Positions 7,987-16,283 are shown, counted from the stretch's first letter. The stretch is DNA of 31,550 bases from JBIKLM01 sp044375105 (GCA_044375105.1 JBILNK010000029.1:1-31550), one strand, 5' to 3'. The notes: a model not told the origin generated them from the letters alone. Numbers and translations are program-made.

Positions 7987-9315
7987 ATGCTGACGGCACT
8001 CCTGTTCTCGATCGCGACTTCGCTGACCTGGAGCGGCTCATTGGCTCTGCCGGCCACGGCTGCTAGGCTCATACAGGTCCCCGCGGGCTCGGTCGTCGAG
8101 GAGCGGCCCACGGGCCTGGAAGCCGCCCTGTGGTGCACGGGCGAGGAGCAGGCCCGGGCTCGGACCGAGGTGCTGCGAGCGGGGGCTCAGCCGCTCCCGG
8201 AGCTGTTCGAGGTCCTGGCGAACAAAGGACTTCCGGCTCGAGATGCGGGGCCGGCTCGGTCCCTCGATGAGCAGGCCAAGGACCGTCTGCTGGCCCTGGT
8301 CCGGGAACTCGGCAGGCCGGTAGTGCTGCCTTTCTTGTCTGCCCGTCTCGCTGCCGAGCCCTCGCTAGAGGAGCGTCGGGCCGGGCTCTCGTTCCTGGGG
8401 ACCTGTGCGCGGCTCGAGGACCTGGCTATCGCCTTCCAATGGGCCGACGGCTGCACCAGTGCCTACGAGGGGCTAGGCGATCAATTGCAGGTCCTGGTCG
8501 CATGCCTCTTGGCCCCCGCGCCCGCCGATTGCCTGCGACTGGCCGCGATCCTGCCCGGCCTCGACGCGGCCCGGCAGGAGGCCGGCCTGTTGGGGGCAGA
8601 AGCCCATCCTTGCCGCGAGTTGTGCCTCCTGTTCGTGCGTCTGTTGGGCAAGGACGAAGCCCTGGACCCCTCGCTGATCTCCCGGTTGGGCAAGCAGTGG
8701 GGCCTTCACTCGGAGTGGGTCGAGGAGCGTCACCTCGAGCTGATTCGCGGTCTGGTGTCCAGCGGGTCGGAGGCGATCGCGGGTCAAGCGCTGACAACCC
8801 TCGGCATCGCCAGGGATGAGGCCAGCCTGCCGCTGATGGTCTCCGCCCTGAGGGCCCCCCGGCGCATCCAGCGTATTGCGGCTCATCAGGCTCTCGAATC
8901 CTTCAGCGGTTTGCGCATCCGCTCCGACCTGCAGTTCTGGGATCGAATTCTGGAGCGCAGCCAGGTCTGGGAGCGCACCCGCGGGCAACTGGCCCAGGAG
9001 GCCCTACATTCTGGAGACGCAGGGCAAGTGGCATTGTTTTTGAGGGAGATCTCGGAACAGCGGCTGGCCCGCGATCGCTGGAGCCAGCAGGTCTGCTCGG
9101 TTTTTGATCGCGGGGACCAGACCATGAGCCTACAGGCCTGTGCGGCGCTCTCGGCCCTCGGCTCCGGCCGTGCCGTGCCGCGCTTGCTTCAGCTGATGGA
9201 GGTAACCACAGACCAGCGGTTGAGGGACGTGGCCTGTCAGACCTTGTGCTCGATCACCGGCCTGAGTCTGCCCCCCGAAGTCCGTCGTTGGCGGGAAGAA
9301 TTGGGCCTGCCCTGA
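7987..9315 (+). CDS. Exported HEAT-repeat-like protein
   Basis: A 442-residue protein with a signal peptide, 'MLTALLFSIATSLTWSG' through 'LALPATAA', then a mainly helical chain of Leu/Ala-rich pairs. Units such as 'IAGQALTTLGIARDEAS' followed by 'LPLMVSALRAPRRIQRIA' and 'SLQACAALSALGSGRA' followed by 'VPRLLQLMEVTTDQRL' are HEAT-type helical hairpins. Such solenoids bind other proteins and have no catalytic residues. An upstream in-frame ATG at 7912 would bury the signal peptide behind 25 Arg/Gly-rich residues, so I start at 7987. The gene follows the PilX-like gene on the same strand after 114 bases and could belong to the same functional set as a periplasmic scaffold. That link is inferred from position only. 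Confidence 0.75.
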   Translation: MLTALLFSIATSLTWSGSLALPATAARLIQVPAGSVVEERPTGLEAALWCTGEEQARARTEVLRAGAQPLPELFEVLANKGLPARDAGPARSLDEQAKDRLLALVRELGRPVVLPFLSARLAAEPSLEERRAGLSFLGTCARLEDLAIAFQWADGCTSAYEGLGDQLQVLVACLLAPAPADCLRLAAILPGLDAARQEAGLLGAEAHPCRELCLLFVRLLGKDEALDPSLISRLGKQWGLHSEWVEERHLELIRGLVSSGSEAIAGQALTTLGIARDEASLPLMVSALRAPRRIQRIAAHQALESFSGLRIRSDLQFWDRILERSQVWERTRGQLAQEALHSGDAGQVALFLREISEQRLARDRWSQQVCSVFDRGDQTMSLQACAALSALGSGRAVPRLLQLMEVTTDQRLRDVACQTLCSITGLSLPPEVRRWREELGLP

Positions 9316-9612
9316 TGGGCAGCGGTCCCCGGGCTCGACCGGTAGGCCGCCGGCCGACAGGCGCTGTTCGATAGCCGGCCACGAGGACCCCGGCGCTGGG
9401 TTGCCTTGCCCTTCGTAGGGCACGGGGTCGCCTTGCGGCGGGGGCGGCCCCCGGCGGTCCAAGGGCTGAACTCCAGCCGGGGTTCGATGGCGGCCCGGGA
9501 GGCCTGGCTGGCCCAGGGGCCCGTGGGTTGCCGCCAGCACATTTGGGGGTTCCGATCAAGAAGCCCCCCTAGCGGAGGCCGATCCAGAGGGGTCTCCCAA
9601 TCCCTGGTCATC
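9316..9612. other. Intergenic region before the signalling operon
   Basis: This gap of about 300 bases holds no credible gene. An imperfect hairpin pairs GGGGG at 9545-9549 with CCCCC at 9564-9568, which could end the HEAT-protein transcript. I do not see a clear promoter for the downstream operon. Confidence 0.35.
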
Positions 9613-10089
9613 ATGCCTGCTCCCCAGCGCCAGTCCGGATTCAAGCGCCGTCGGGTCAAGTTGATCCAACCGGCCCTGCAGTTACGGCTGGTTGCGACCA
9701 GTGCCGCCATCGCCGCAATCGCCCTTGGACTCCAGTACGTGCTCTTCTCGAGCTTGCTCGCCGAGCTCGCCGCATCGCTACCCTACAACAACGCTCTGAT
9801 TCTGGAGCAGGGGTCATCGGGACTTCTCAAGGCACTCGGCGTCAGCGCTTTGTTGCTGTTCCCCCTGGTGCTCTGGATCGGCATCCACTCCACCTTCAGG
9901 ATCGCAGGTCCGCTTTATCGCATGAAGCGCTTCCTTGAGCAGGTGGCACGCGGCGAGCGTCCGCCGGACTGCCGCCTGCGGCGCAGGGACCAGCTGCAGG
10001 ACTTATGCCAGGCGATCAACGCAGCCACGCGGCCTCTACGACTCGAGCAGCCGAGCTCGGAAGAAGAGCCGCGGCGCGACGCCGCCTGA
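9613..10089 (+). CDS. Stand-alone two-TM HAMP-like signalling protein
   Basis: A 158-residue inner-membrane protein: a basic cytoplasmic N-terminus, TM1 at about 25-47, a short periplasmic loop of about 25 residues, TM2 at about 73-92, then a HAMP-like segment at 92-140 containing 'HSTFRIAGPLYRMKRFLE' and 'RDQLQDLCQAINAA'. No kinase, methyl-accepting or cyclase output follows. It lies 12 bases upstream of a histidine kinase gene, so it is probably an accessory subunit that relays a membrane signal through coiled-coil contact; that is inference. The long upstream in-frame extension is low-complexity, so I use the ATG at 9613. The tail 'SSEEEPRRDAA' is highly charged. Confidence 0.8.
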   Translation: MPAPQRQSGFKRRRVKLIQPALQLRLVATSAAIAAIALGLQYVLFSSLLAELAASLPYNNALILEQGSSGLLKALGVSALLLFPLVLWIGIHSTFRIAGPLYRMKRFLEQVARGERPPDCRLRRRDQLQDLCQAINAATRPLRLEQPSSEEEPRRDAA

Positions 10090-10101
10090 GGACCGCCGCT
10101 C

Positions 10102-12015
10102 ATGTTGCTGCGCTCCAAGATCCTGGCGGTGCTGGCGCCCGTGGTGTTGGTCTATGCGCTGCTCGACCACGCAGTGCAACGCCGCATCCTGGCGCCCAGC
10201 TTCGGAGCCCTGGAGCAGCAAGCCGCGCGCGCCGACCTGGACCGCCTGCTGGCGGCCATCGAGGCCGAAGCGGAACAGCTCGCCAGGGAAGCCAGCGCAC
10301 TGGCCCATGCGCCGCGCCTGCCTGGTTTCTTGGCGGGCCGCGACGATTCATTCCTGTCGGACTACTTTCCACCGGCAGTTTTCGCAGGGGGCCGGCTCGA
10401 CCTGGTTTGGATCGTGGCCAAGGACGGCCAGGTCCTGCACAGCCAGGTCGTGCCCCGGGACGGCGGCGAAGCGCCGCGGCTGAAGGACTTCGTGCGCGGT
10501 CGCTGGGCGCTCGGCCATCCACTGCTCGGCGCCATCGACGGCCGCAGCGCCAGCGTCGATCCGATGGCTCCGGTGTCCGGATTCCTGGCGAGCGAATTGG
10601 GCCCCTTGGTGGTGGCTTCGGCGGCCGTGGCCAGCCCCGAGGACCACACGAGGCCCCTCGGGCGAATGATCCTGGGGCGACTGCTCGGTCCTAACGAGAT
10701 GGATGGCCTGTCGGTCCGGCTCGGACTGCAGGTCGACTTCTGGAGCCTGGACGAGGCACGTGAGCGGGTGCCGGCCGAGCTGTTCGACGAATTGACCTCG
10801 ACCGCGGTACCGCTGCTGCGACCCATCGACGAGCGCCGCTTGGAAGCCTTCGCGGTGGTGCCCGACCTGCGCGCGCAGCCGGCTCTGGTGGCTCATGGTC
10901 AGGCGCCGCGACCGATCACACTGCAGGGCAGCCGGGTGCTCAATTATGCGCTTCTGTCCACGGTTGGCGCAGGCTTGCTATTGCTGCTCGTTCTGCTGCG
11001 CACCCTACAAGGCACTGTCCTGGCTCCGATTGCCATTCTCACGCGCCATGCCGAACACATCGGCCGCACCGACGACACGACGCTGCGCATCGCCTCAGAG
11101 CGTAGCGACGAGCTGGGAATCCTCGGTCGCGAGTTCGATCGAATGCTAGAGAAATTGGCCACCTCCCGCAAGGCCGTTGTCGACACGGCCCGCGCGGCCG
11201 GCATGTCGGAGATCGCCACGGGCATCCTGCACAACGTCGGCAACGTGCTCAATTCCGTTGGCGTCTCCGGGACGCTGCTCGAGACCCTGCTCAGGGGCGG
11301 CCAGGGGGCCAAGCTGACTTTGGTGGCGCAACTGCTGGAAGAACACCAAGCCGAACTGGGCCGATTCGTCAGCGAAGATTCGCGCGGCAAGAAGCTCGTG
11401 CCGCTGCTCAAGGCCCTGGCCGTGGGGCTCGAGCATGAGCGTCAGCACGCACTTAACGAGCTATCGACATTAAACGGCGGCCTCGGCCACATCAAGGAAC
11501 TGGTCGCTTCCCAGCAGGCCTATGCGACCCGCGTGAGCCTGCGCGAGATCACACACCTGCCGGAACTGATCGACGAGGCCTTGGCCATGACCGGGCGTGC
11601 GGCCGGCGAGTTCCGGCGCCTGCGGGTCGAGCGCCGTTTTGCCGAGGTTCCGCCGGCTCCGGTCGATCGGCACAAGGTCCTAGAAATCCTGGTCAACGTG
11701 ATTCAGAACGCGCGTCAAGCCATGGACGACGCAGCTCAACAGGATCCCTGCCTCGAGTTGTCGATCGAGCCCTGTGCCGGCGACCGCGTAGCCATCGCCG
11801 TGCGCGACAACGGCGTGGGCATCGCCACCGAAAACCTGGCCAAGATCTTCAACCACGGCTTCACTACCAAGCGCAACGGCCACGGCTTCGGCCTACACTC
11901 GGCGGCCAATTCGGCCGGCGAGTTGGGCGGCGTTCTGCGCGCTTCCTCCGCGGGCCCCGGTCGGGGCGCCGAATTCGTGCTCGAGTTCCCTTATGGAGCG
12001 GCGCAGGCCGCTTGA
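10102..12015 (+). CDS. Membrane sensor histidine kinase (CHASE4-like sensor, HAMP, HPK4-like core)
   Basis: A 637-residue sensor kinase that should autophosphorylate and pass phosphate to a receiver. TM1 is at about 7-22 and TM2 at about 282-300. Between them lies a periplasmic sensor of about 255 residues resembling CHASE4: a helical start, then 'LDLVWIVAKDGQVLHSQ' near 99-115. HAMP follows at about 300-355. The phosphoacceptor is His377 in 'GILHNVGNVLNS', a form common in HPK4-type kinases. The ATPase has the N box 'NVIQNARQAMD' (Asn532, Asn536), G1 'DNGVGI' (569-574), F box 'IFNHGFTTK' and G2 'NGHGFGLHSA'. All catalytic motifs are intact. A GAGGA ribosome-binding site sits nine bases before the ATG. 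The gene is 12 bases after the HAMP protein and six before the receiver protein. Confidence 0.95.
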   Translation: MLLRSKILAVLAPVVLVYALLDHAVQRRILAPSFGALEQQAARADLDRLLAAIEAEAEQLAREASALAHAPRLPGFLAGRDDSFLSDYFPPAVFAGGRLDLVWIVAKDGQVLHSQVVPRDGGEAPRLKDFVRGRWALGHPLLGAIDGRSASVDPMAPVSGFLASELGPLVVASAAVASPEDHTRPLGRMILGRLLGPNEMDGLSVRLGLQVDFWSLDEARERVPAELFDELTSTAVPLLRPIDERRLEAFAVVPDLRAQPALVAHGQAPRPITLQGSRVLNYALLSTVGAGLLLLLVLLRTLQGTVLAPIAILTRHAEHIGRTDDTTLRIASERSDELGILGREFDRMLEKLATSRKAVVDTARAAGMSEIATGILHNVGNVLNSVGVSGTLLETLLRGGQGAKLTLVAQLLEEHQAELGRFVSEDSRGKKLVPLLKALAVGLEHERQHALNELSTLNGGLGHIKELVASQQAYATRVSLREITHLPELIDEALAMTGRAAGEFRRLRVERRFAEVPPAPVDRHKVLEILVNVIQNARQAMDDAAQQDPCLELSIEPCAGDRVAIAVRDNGVGIATENLAKIFNHGFTTKRNGHGFGLHSAANSAGELGGVLRASSAGPGRGAEFVLEFPYGAAQAA

Positions 12016-12021
12016 CACCCC

Positions 12022-13341
12022 ATGCAAGTCGAACGCAACCAGCGCATCCTGCTGATCGACGACAATCCCGCGATCCACGACGACTTCAAGAAGATCCTGG
12101 CCGGCCAAGCAACGGGGTCGGCGGAGGTCGACGACCTGCTGAACGACTTCCTGGGGGGCACCAAAACTGGTCAGGCGATCCCGATGCGAGGCGGTGATCT
12201 GTCCTATGAGATCAGTTCGGCACTGCAGGGCCAGGAGGCGCTGAAATTGGTCCAGCAAGCGCGCCAACAGGGCCGGCCTTTTGCCCTGGCCTTCGTCGAC
12301 GTGCGCATGCCGCCGGGCTGGGATGGCATCGTCACCCTGCAGCACCTGTTCGAAGCGGACCCCGAGCTGCAGGCGGTGATCTGCACGGCGTACTCCGACT
12401 ACAGCTACGCGGACATGCTGCGCCATCTGGGGCAGTCCGATCGCCTGCTGATTCTCAAGAAGCCCTTCGACCCGATCGAAGTCCAGCAGCTGGCTGGGGC
12501 CCTGCTGGATAAGTGGCACGTGACGCGCTGCAACCAGAACCACCTCGAGGAGGTGCGTGCCTACGCAGCCTCTCTCGAAACCGTGAACCGCGCCCTGGCC
12601 TCCGACAAGGCCATGGCCGAGGCCTTCTCCCAGAGCAAGACCGACTTCATCGTCCGCGCCAGCAAGCTGTTCGGCCGCGGGATTGCCGATCTGCGTCAGG
12701 ATCTAGAGCAGGCCTGCGCCTTAGCGGGGCAAGGCAGCCTGGAGCGCTCCGAGCTGCGGCGTCTGCTGCCACGTGCCGGGGACCTGGAGCGCTTGCTCGA
12801 GGAGGTGCTGCTGCTGGCCGAGCTGGATGCCAACCGGCTGCTGGCCTTCGCGGCCGATTGCAATCTGGCAGATCTACTCAGCGACTGCCGGGCGGATTGG
12901 AGCCGCGCGGCGGTACGCTTCGGCAAGCCCTTATCGGTGCGTTCCAATGGGCCGTTGCCGGTCAGCTCGAGCCTCGACGGACCGCATCTGCGGCTGCTTC
13001 TGGACCATCTGCTGCAAGGGGCCCTGGCGATCGCGCCGCGGGGCGTCGAGATGCAGGTCGGCCTCGAGAACCGCAATCAGTTGGTGGGCTCGATGCTGCG
13101 CTTCGAATTGCGCTTGGCGGGCCTGAGCCTGGACCCGGTGGCGGCCCAGTGCTTCTTCGAGCCCTTCGCCGAAGGCCATCCGCACCTGCATCTGGCGCTG
13201 GCCAAGGGCGAAGCGCGCCTCTTGCGGGCCGAGCTGTTCGTCGAATCCGAAGGCCTGAGCGACACCCGGCTCGTGTTGCGCCTCGATCCGGGCCTGGCCC
13301 AGGGGGCGCAGCTGTTCGAGCTGCCTTCCCTAGCTGCCTGA
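12022..13341 (+). CDS. Response-regulator receiver fused to a degenerate histidine-kinase module
   Basis: A 439-residue cytoplasmic protein. The receiver domain (1-165) has the acidic pair Asp13/Asp14 in 'LLIDDNPAIHDDF', phosphoacceptor Asp93 in 'FVDVRMPPGWDG', Thr122 in 'ICTAYSD' and Lys146 or Lys147 in 'LKKPFD'. A roughly 35-residue insertion lies between alpha1 and beta2, so Asp14 and Asp93 are unusually far apart. After a coiled coil (about 172-205) comes 'KTDFIVRASKLFGRGI', which aligns with the canonical 'KSEFLANMSHEIRTPL' but has Lys215 where the phosphorylated His belongs. The C-terminal ATPase-like part keeps the shape ('LRLLLDHLLQGALAIAP') but lacks the N-box Asn and any DxGxG. It is therefore a pseudokinase. 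No DNA-binding domain is present. It probably acts by protein contact, perhaps on the upstream kinase. Confidence 0.9.
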   Translation: MQVERNQRILLIDDNPAIHDDFKKILAGQATGSAEVDDLLNDFLGGTKTGQAIPMRGGDLSYEISSALQGQEALKLVQQARQQGRPFALAFVDVRMPPGWDGIVTLQHLFEADPELQAVICTAYSDYSYADMLRHLGQSDRLLILKKPFDPIEVQQLAGALLDKWHVTRCNQNHLEEVRAYAASLETVNRALASDKAMAEAFSQSKTDFIVRASKLFGRGIADLRQDLEQACALAGQGSLERSELRRLLPRAGDLERLLEEVLLLAELDANRLLAFAADCNLADLLSDCRADWSRAAVRFGKPLSVRSNGPLPVSSSLDGPHLRLLLDHLLQGALAIAPRGVEMQVGLENRNQLVGSMLRFELRLAGLSLDPVAAQCFFEPFAEGHPHLHLALAKGEARLLRAELFVESEGLSDTRLVLRLDPGLAQGAQLFELPSLAA

Positions 13342-13428
13342 CTCCGCGGGAGGCCCGCGGGGCCAGGACAAAGCCAGGCCGCGCTCCGAAGCGAGGCCCC
13401 GCGGATCGCAGGTCCGCGCTGGGGCGTC

Positions 13429-13500
13429 GCCGCCGGACGGCGGCCCGAGGGCATGCGGACAGCCTGGGCTTGCTGCTCGGGCGCAGCCCGAGCCGATGCC
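13429..13500. terminator. Hairpin pair between the signalling operon and the abgT-like gene
   Basis: GCCGCC at 13429-13434 pairs with GGCGGC at 13439-13444. GCTCGGGC at 13475-13482 pairs perfectly with 13486-13493 across a three-base loop, enclosed by GGCAT (13450-13454) and ATGCC (13496-13500). No long T-run is present. Position between convergent genes suggests bidirectional termination. Confidence 0.45.
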
Positions 13501-13512
13501 TTCTCAGACAGT

Positions 13513-15072
13513 TTAGGGATTGCCGTAGCGATAGCTCGCGCCGATGCCCAGCGGCACGTCGAGGGCCCAGAAGCCGATCAAGAAGCCGCTCCACAGGACC
13601 AGCAGGGTGATGGAGTACGGCAGCATCAGTGCCACCAGGGTGCCGATGCCGCTGGACTTCACATACCGCTGGCAGTTGATCACGATCAGCGGGAAGTAGG
13701 GCAGCAGGGGAGTGATGATGTTGGTTGAGGAATCTCCCACACGGTAGGCGGCCTGGGTCAGGTCAGGCGAAACGCCCAATTCCATCAGCATCGGCACCAG
13801 GATCGCGCCGATCAGCGCCCACTTGGCCGAGGCCGATCCGATCAGCAGATTGACCGAGCCGGACAGGAGCACGATGCCCACCAGGGTCACGGCCAGGGGC
13901 AAGCCGAGCTCCTTGAGCAGGTTGGCACCCTTGAGCGCCGCCAGGGCACCCAGGTTGCTCTGCCCGAAGGCATAGATGAACTGTGCGCAGAAAAACGCCA
14001 TCACGAGGTAGTAGCCCATGCCGCTCATGGCCTTGCTCATGCCGGCCACGATGTCGCGGTGGGTCTTGACGCTGCCCGAGGCGTAGCCGTAGACGATGCC
14101 CGGCAGCAGGAAGAACAGGAAGATCAGGCCCACGATGGATTGCATCAGCGGGGCCTTCGAGTCGGTCAGCTTGCCGCTGTCCGGCAGGCGCCAGGGGGAA
14201 TCCCCGGGGATCGCGGTCCAAGTCAGCAGCGCGACCGACACCAGCATCGTCCCGAGGGCCAGCAGCAGAGCGCGTACTTCGGACGATTGCGGGCGCTGCA
14301 TCGTGGGCAGCTGGCTCGGATCGCCATCGACCCGCGTGTTGCGCAGCCGCTTTTCGATCACCAGGTCGGTGAGCACCCAGCCGATCAGCACCACCAGGAG
14401 GGCCGATGCGGTGGTGAAATAGTAGTTGTTGAGCGGATTGACCAGCACCGCCGGATCGCGCAATTGGGCGGCCGTCTGGGTCAGGCCCGCCAGCAGCGGG
14501 TCGAGGCTCGAGGGCACGAACAGCGTGCAGGAAAAGCCGCCGGAGACGCCTGCGAAGGCCGCTGCGATGCCCGCCAGGGGGTGGCGGCCAGCCGCGTAGA
14601 AGATGACCCCGCCCAGGGGGATCACCAGCACGTAGCCCGCGTCGACCGCGATGTGGCTCAGGATGCCCACCAGCACCAGCGCCGGCGTCAACAGCAGCCG
14701 CGGCGTGATCGCCAGGATGCCGCGCAACAACGCGCCGATGAAGCCGGTGTGTTCGGCGACCCCCAGACCGAGCATGGCCACCAGCACCACGCCGAGCGGG
14801 TGGAACTCGACGAAGGTCTTGACCATCGAAGCCATGAACTGGGTCAGCGAGGCGCCGCTCAGCAAATTGCGGATGGCCAGCGGTTGCTGGGTGCGGGGAT
14901 CGACTTCGCTGAACGCGATGCCCGCCAGGAGCGCCGAGAGACCCCAGGTCAGCAGCATGCCCAGCAGGAACAAAACCGCCGGGTCGGGCAGGCGGTTGCC
15001 CGCGCGCTCGATCAGATCCAGGGCGCGATCGACGAAGCCGCGCGGGGCGGCCGGAGAGGGGGGCTGATTCAT
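13513..15072 (-). CDS. AbgT-family transporter
   Basis: A 519-residue polytopic inner-membrane transporter of the AbgT family, whose members import p-aminobenzoyl-glutamate or export sulfonamide-type antimetabolites. Family signatures are 'GNRLPDPAVLFLLGM' near residue 25, 'DAGYVLVIPLGG' and 'GGFSCTLFVPSSLDPLL' in the first half. The second half has 'GSVNLLIGSASAKWALIG' and 'VGDSSTNIITPLLPYFPL'. Roughly a dozen hydrophobic segments and two re-entrant hairpin regions can be read, and length matches the family. I use the ATG before 'NQPPSPAAP'; a GTG six codons upstream is possible. Both are preceded by C6 runs on the coding strand rather than a Shine-Dalgarno. The gene stands alone, convergent with the signalling operon, and no folate genes are nearby, so the substrate is open. 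Confidence 0.93.
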   Translation of the reverse strand: MNQPPSPAAPRGFVDRALDLIERAGNRLPDPAVLFLLGMLLTWGLSALLAGIAFSEVDPRTQQPLAIRNLLSGASLTQFMASMVKTFVEFHPLGVVLVAMLGLGVAEHTGFIGALLRGILAITPRLLLTPALVLVGILSHIAVDAGYVLVIPLGGVIFYAAGRHPLAGIAAAFAGVSGGFSCTLFVPSSLDPLLAGLTQTAAQLRDPAVLVNPLNNYYFTTASALLVVLIGWVLTDLVIEKRLRNTRVDGDPSQLPTMQRPQSSEVRALLLALGTMLVSVALLTWTAIPGDSPWRLPDSGKLTDSKAPLMQSIVGLIFLFFLLPGIVYGYASGSVKTHRDIVAGMSKAMSGMGYYLVMAFFCAQFIYAFGQSNLGALAALKGANLLKELGLPLAVTLVGIVLLSGSVNLLIGSASAKWALIGAILVPMLMELGVSPDLTQAAYRVGDSSTNIITPLLPYFPLIVINCQRYVKSSGIGTLVALMLPYSITLLVLWSGFLIGFWALDVPLGIGASYRYGNP

Positions 15073-15580
15073 GGGGGGCTTGGGGGGCACGGGCCGACGC
15101 GCATCCTAGCGGCGCTCGTCGCCCGGCTGAGACCGGTGTCCGCGCTCCCCGGACATCCGCCATGGCCTTGCGTTCGACGCCCGGCTGACCGCGCGGTTTC
15201 CTGCCGCATGGGCGAGCGGCCCCCCGGGGGCTGCAGCGCGTCGCCGAGCCCCTCGAGCCCCTGGCGTCGTTCGCGCCGTTCCGGCCCTGAGTCCGGCCGA
15301 AGGGGGTGCGCGCTCGCGACCGGGCTCCGCCCGTCGCAGGCCGCAGGCCGGGCTTGATCGGAGACAGGCCTGGGGGGCGGGGGGAGCTGTGGACTGCAGA
15401 AGATCGTCCGAGGGAATCCCTCGCGGTGCCAGAGACGCCCGAACGACCCCCGGGTCTCCTGGGCGCCGCGGGCTTGAGGGCCGCGGTCGACCCCAGTCCA
15501 GACCCCATTGGTCCGTCCGGCCTCACGGTTCCGCGCTTGTCGCTGGCGGAATTTGGTGGGAGCAAGGCGAGAATGGGGCT
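15073..15580. other. Divergent intergenic region between abgT-like gene and the cysteine-rich operon
   Basis: About 500 bases without a credible gene. Open frames on both strands give Arg/Pro/Gly-rich translations. It begins with two C6 runs (on the minus strand) just upstream of the abgT-like start at 15073-15078 and 15082-15087. A good plus-strand promoter lies just beyond its right end. Confidence 0.4.
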
Positions 15581-15609
15581 TTGACAGGGAAATCTCGTGC
15601 GATTACTCT
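15581..15609 (+). promoter_or_regulatory. Near-consensus sigma-70-type promoter for the cysteine-rich operon
   Basis: The -35 box TTGACA (15581-15586) is perfect. A spacer of exactly 17 bases leads to TACTCT (15604-15609), matching the -10 consensus at the key T, A and final T. Transcription should begin near 15616, giving a leader of about 190 bases before the ATG at 15803. It is the clearest promoter in the window. Confidence 0.7.
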
Positions 15610-15641
15610 GAAGGCCTGCGGAAAGGGAGCCTCGCGACTCC

Positions 15642-15669
15642 CTCACCGCTCTCTCACCGTCTCTCACCG
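15642..15669 (+). promoter_or_regulatory. Three CTCACCG direct repeats in the operon leader
   Basis: CTCACCG occurs at 15642-15648, 15653-15659 and 15663-15669. Start-to-start spacing is 11 and 10 bases, about one helical turn. The array lies roughly 26-54 bases downstream of the predicted transcription start. This geometry suits cooperative binding of a regulator on one DNA face, or an RNA element. No regulator is identified. Confidence 0.45.
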
Positions 15670-15802
15670 GGGCGATTCCCTTGCCATGGTTTCAGGGGTT
15701 CTGTTCGGTTTCTTCGGGTCCCTCGCTTCGAAATTCGAAAAAAGAGGCTCAGCCGCCTGCGCGAGTCTGGCAGCGGCGTCGCTCGACGCGAGTCCGCGTT
15801 GG

Positions 15803-16283
15803 ATGCCCTTGCATCGTCAGCTGATCGTCGTGGGTGCCCTGCTTCTACTCTGTTTCGCCAGCAAGGCGGCGACGCCGCGGGTGGCCCTCCAGAGTTCCGT
15901 CCCCTGCTTGCTCAACCCACAACCCGCAGCGTTGTCGGGCCTCAGCTGCGGTGGCTTGGCCCCGGGCGGGCCGAGCGTGGGATCTCCGGGTAAGGCAGCA
16001 CTCGAGTGCACTTCCACGATCAAGTGCTGTCGATGGGACTTTGCCCCAACGTGCGACTGCGATGCTTGCCCGGGCGAGGCCTGCACCTGGACTGTTCGAG
16101 TCACCACGTCCTGCCCCTTCGATTCGAACTATGCCGACGGGAATACCTGGTTCGGCCTTGGAGCGGGTCCGATGGGGGCCCCCCTTCGCGGCCCGGGCCG
16201 CCTGCAATAACCGTGTCTTCGTGTTCCTTTCCTGTGGAGGGAACTCCTACACACAGATCCTTCGCTGTGAGTGTGTCGGATGA
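15803..16283 (+). CDS. Secreted cysteine-rich protein, apparently frameshifted
   Basis: I do not recognise this family. The start 'MPLHRQLIVVGALLLLCFAS' is a signal peptide, so the product is exported. Codons up to Met124 read in one frame, with Cys at 35, 49, 69, 75, 76, 84, 86, 89, 94 and 104, including 'IKCCRWDF' and 'CDCDACPGEAC'. That frame then ends at a stop after 'LRGPGRLQ'. Dropping one base in the GGGGGCCCCCC tract at 16174-16184 joins it to 'GPPFAARAACNNRVFVFLSC' followed by 'GGNSYTQILRCECVG', adding four more cysteines. The repaired product is 159 residues. Its stop (16281-16283) overlaps the next ATG (16280-16282), which strongly supports the repaired frame. The interruption could be a sequencing error, a real mutation or programmed +1 frameshifting. 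The even cysteine count suggests a disulfide-rich fold outside the cytoplasm. Confidence 0.6.

Noticed and set aside
15100..15580. Possible tRNA or structured RNA in the abgT/cysteine-rich intergenic region
   Set aside because: I looked for a cloverleaf with a TTC-loop and CCA-like end and for a long regular stem and found neither. High G+C gives many short stems by chance.
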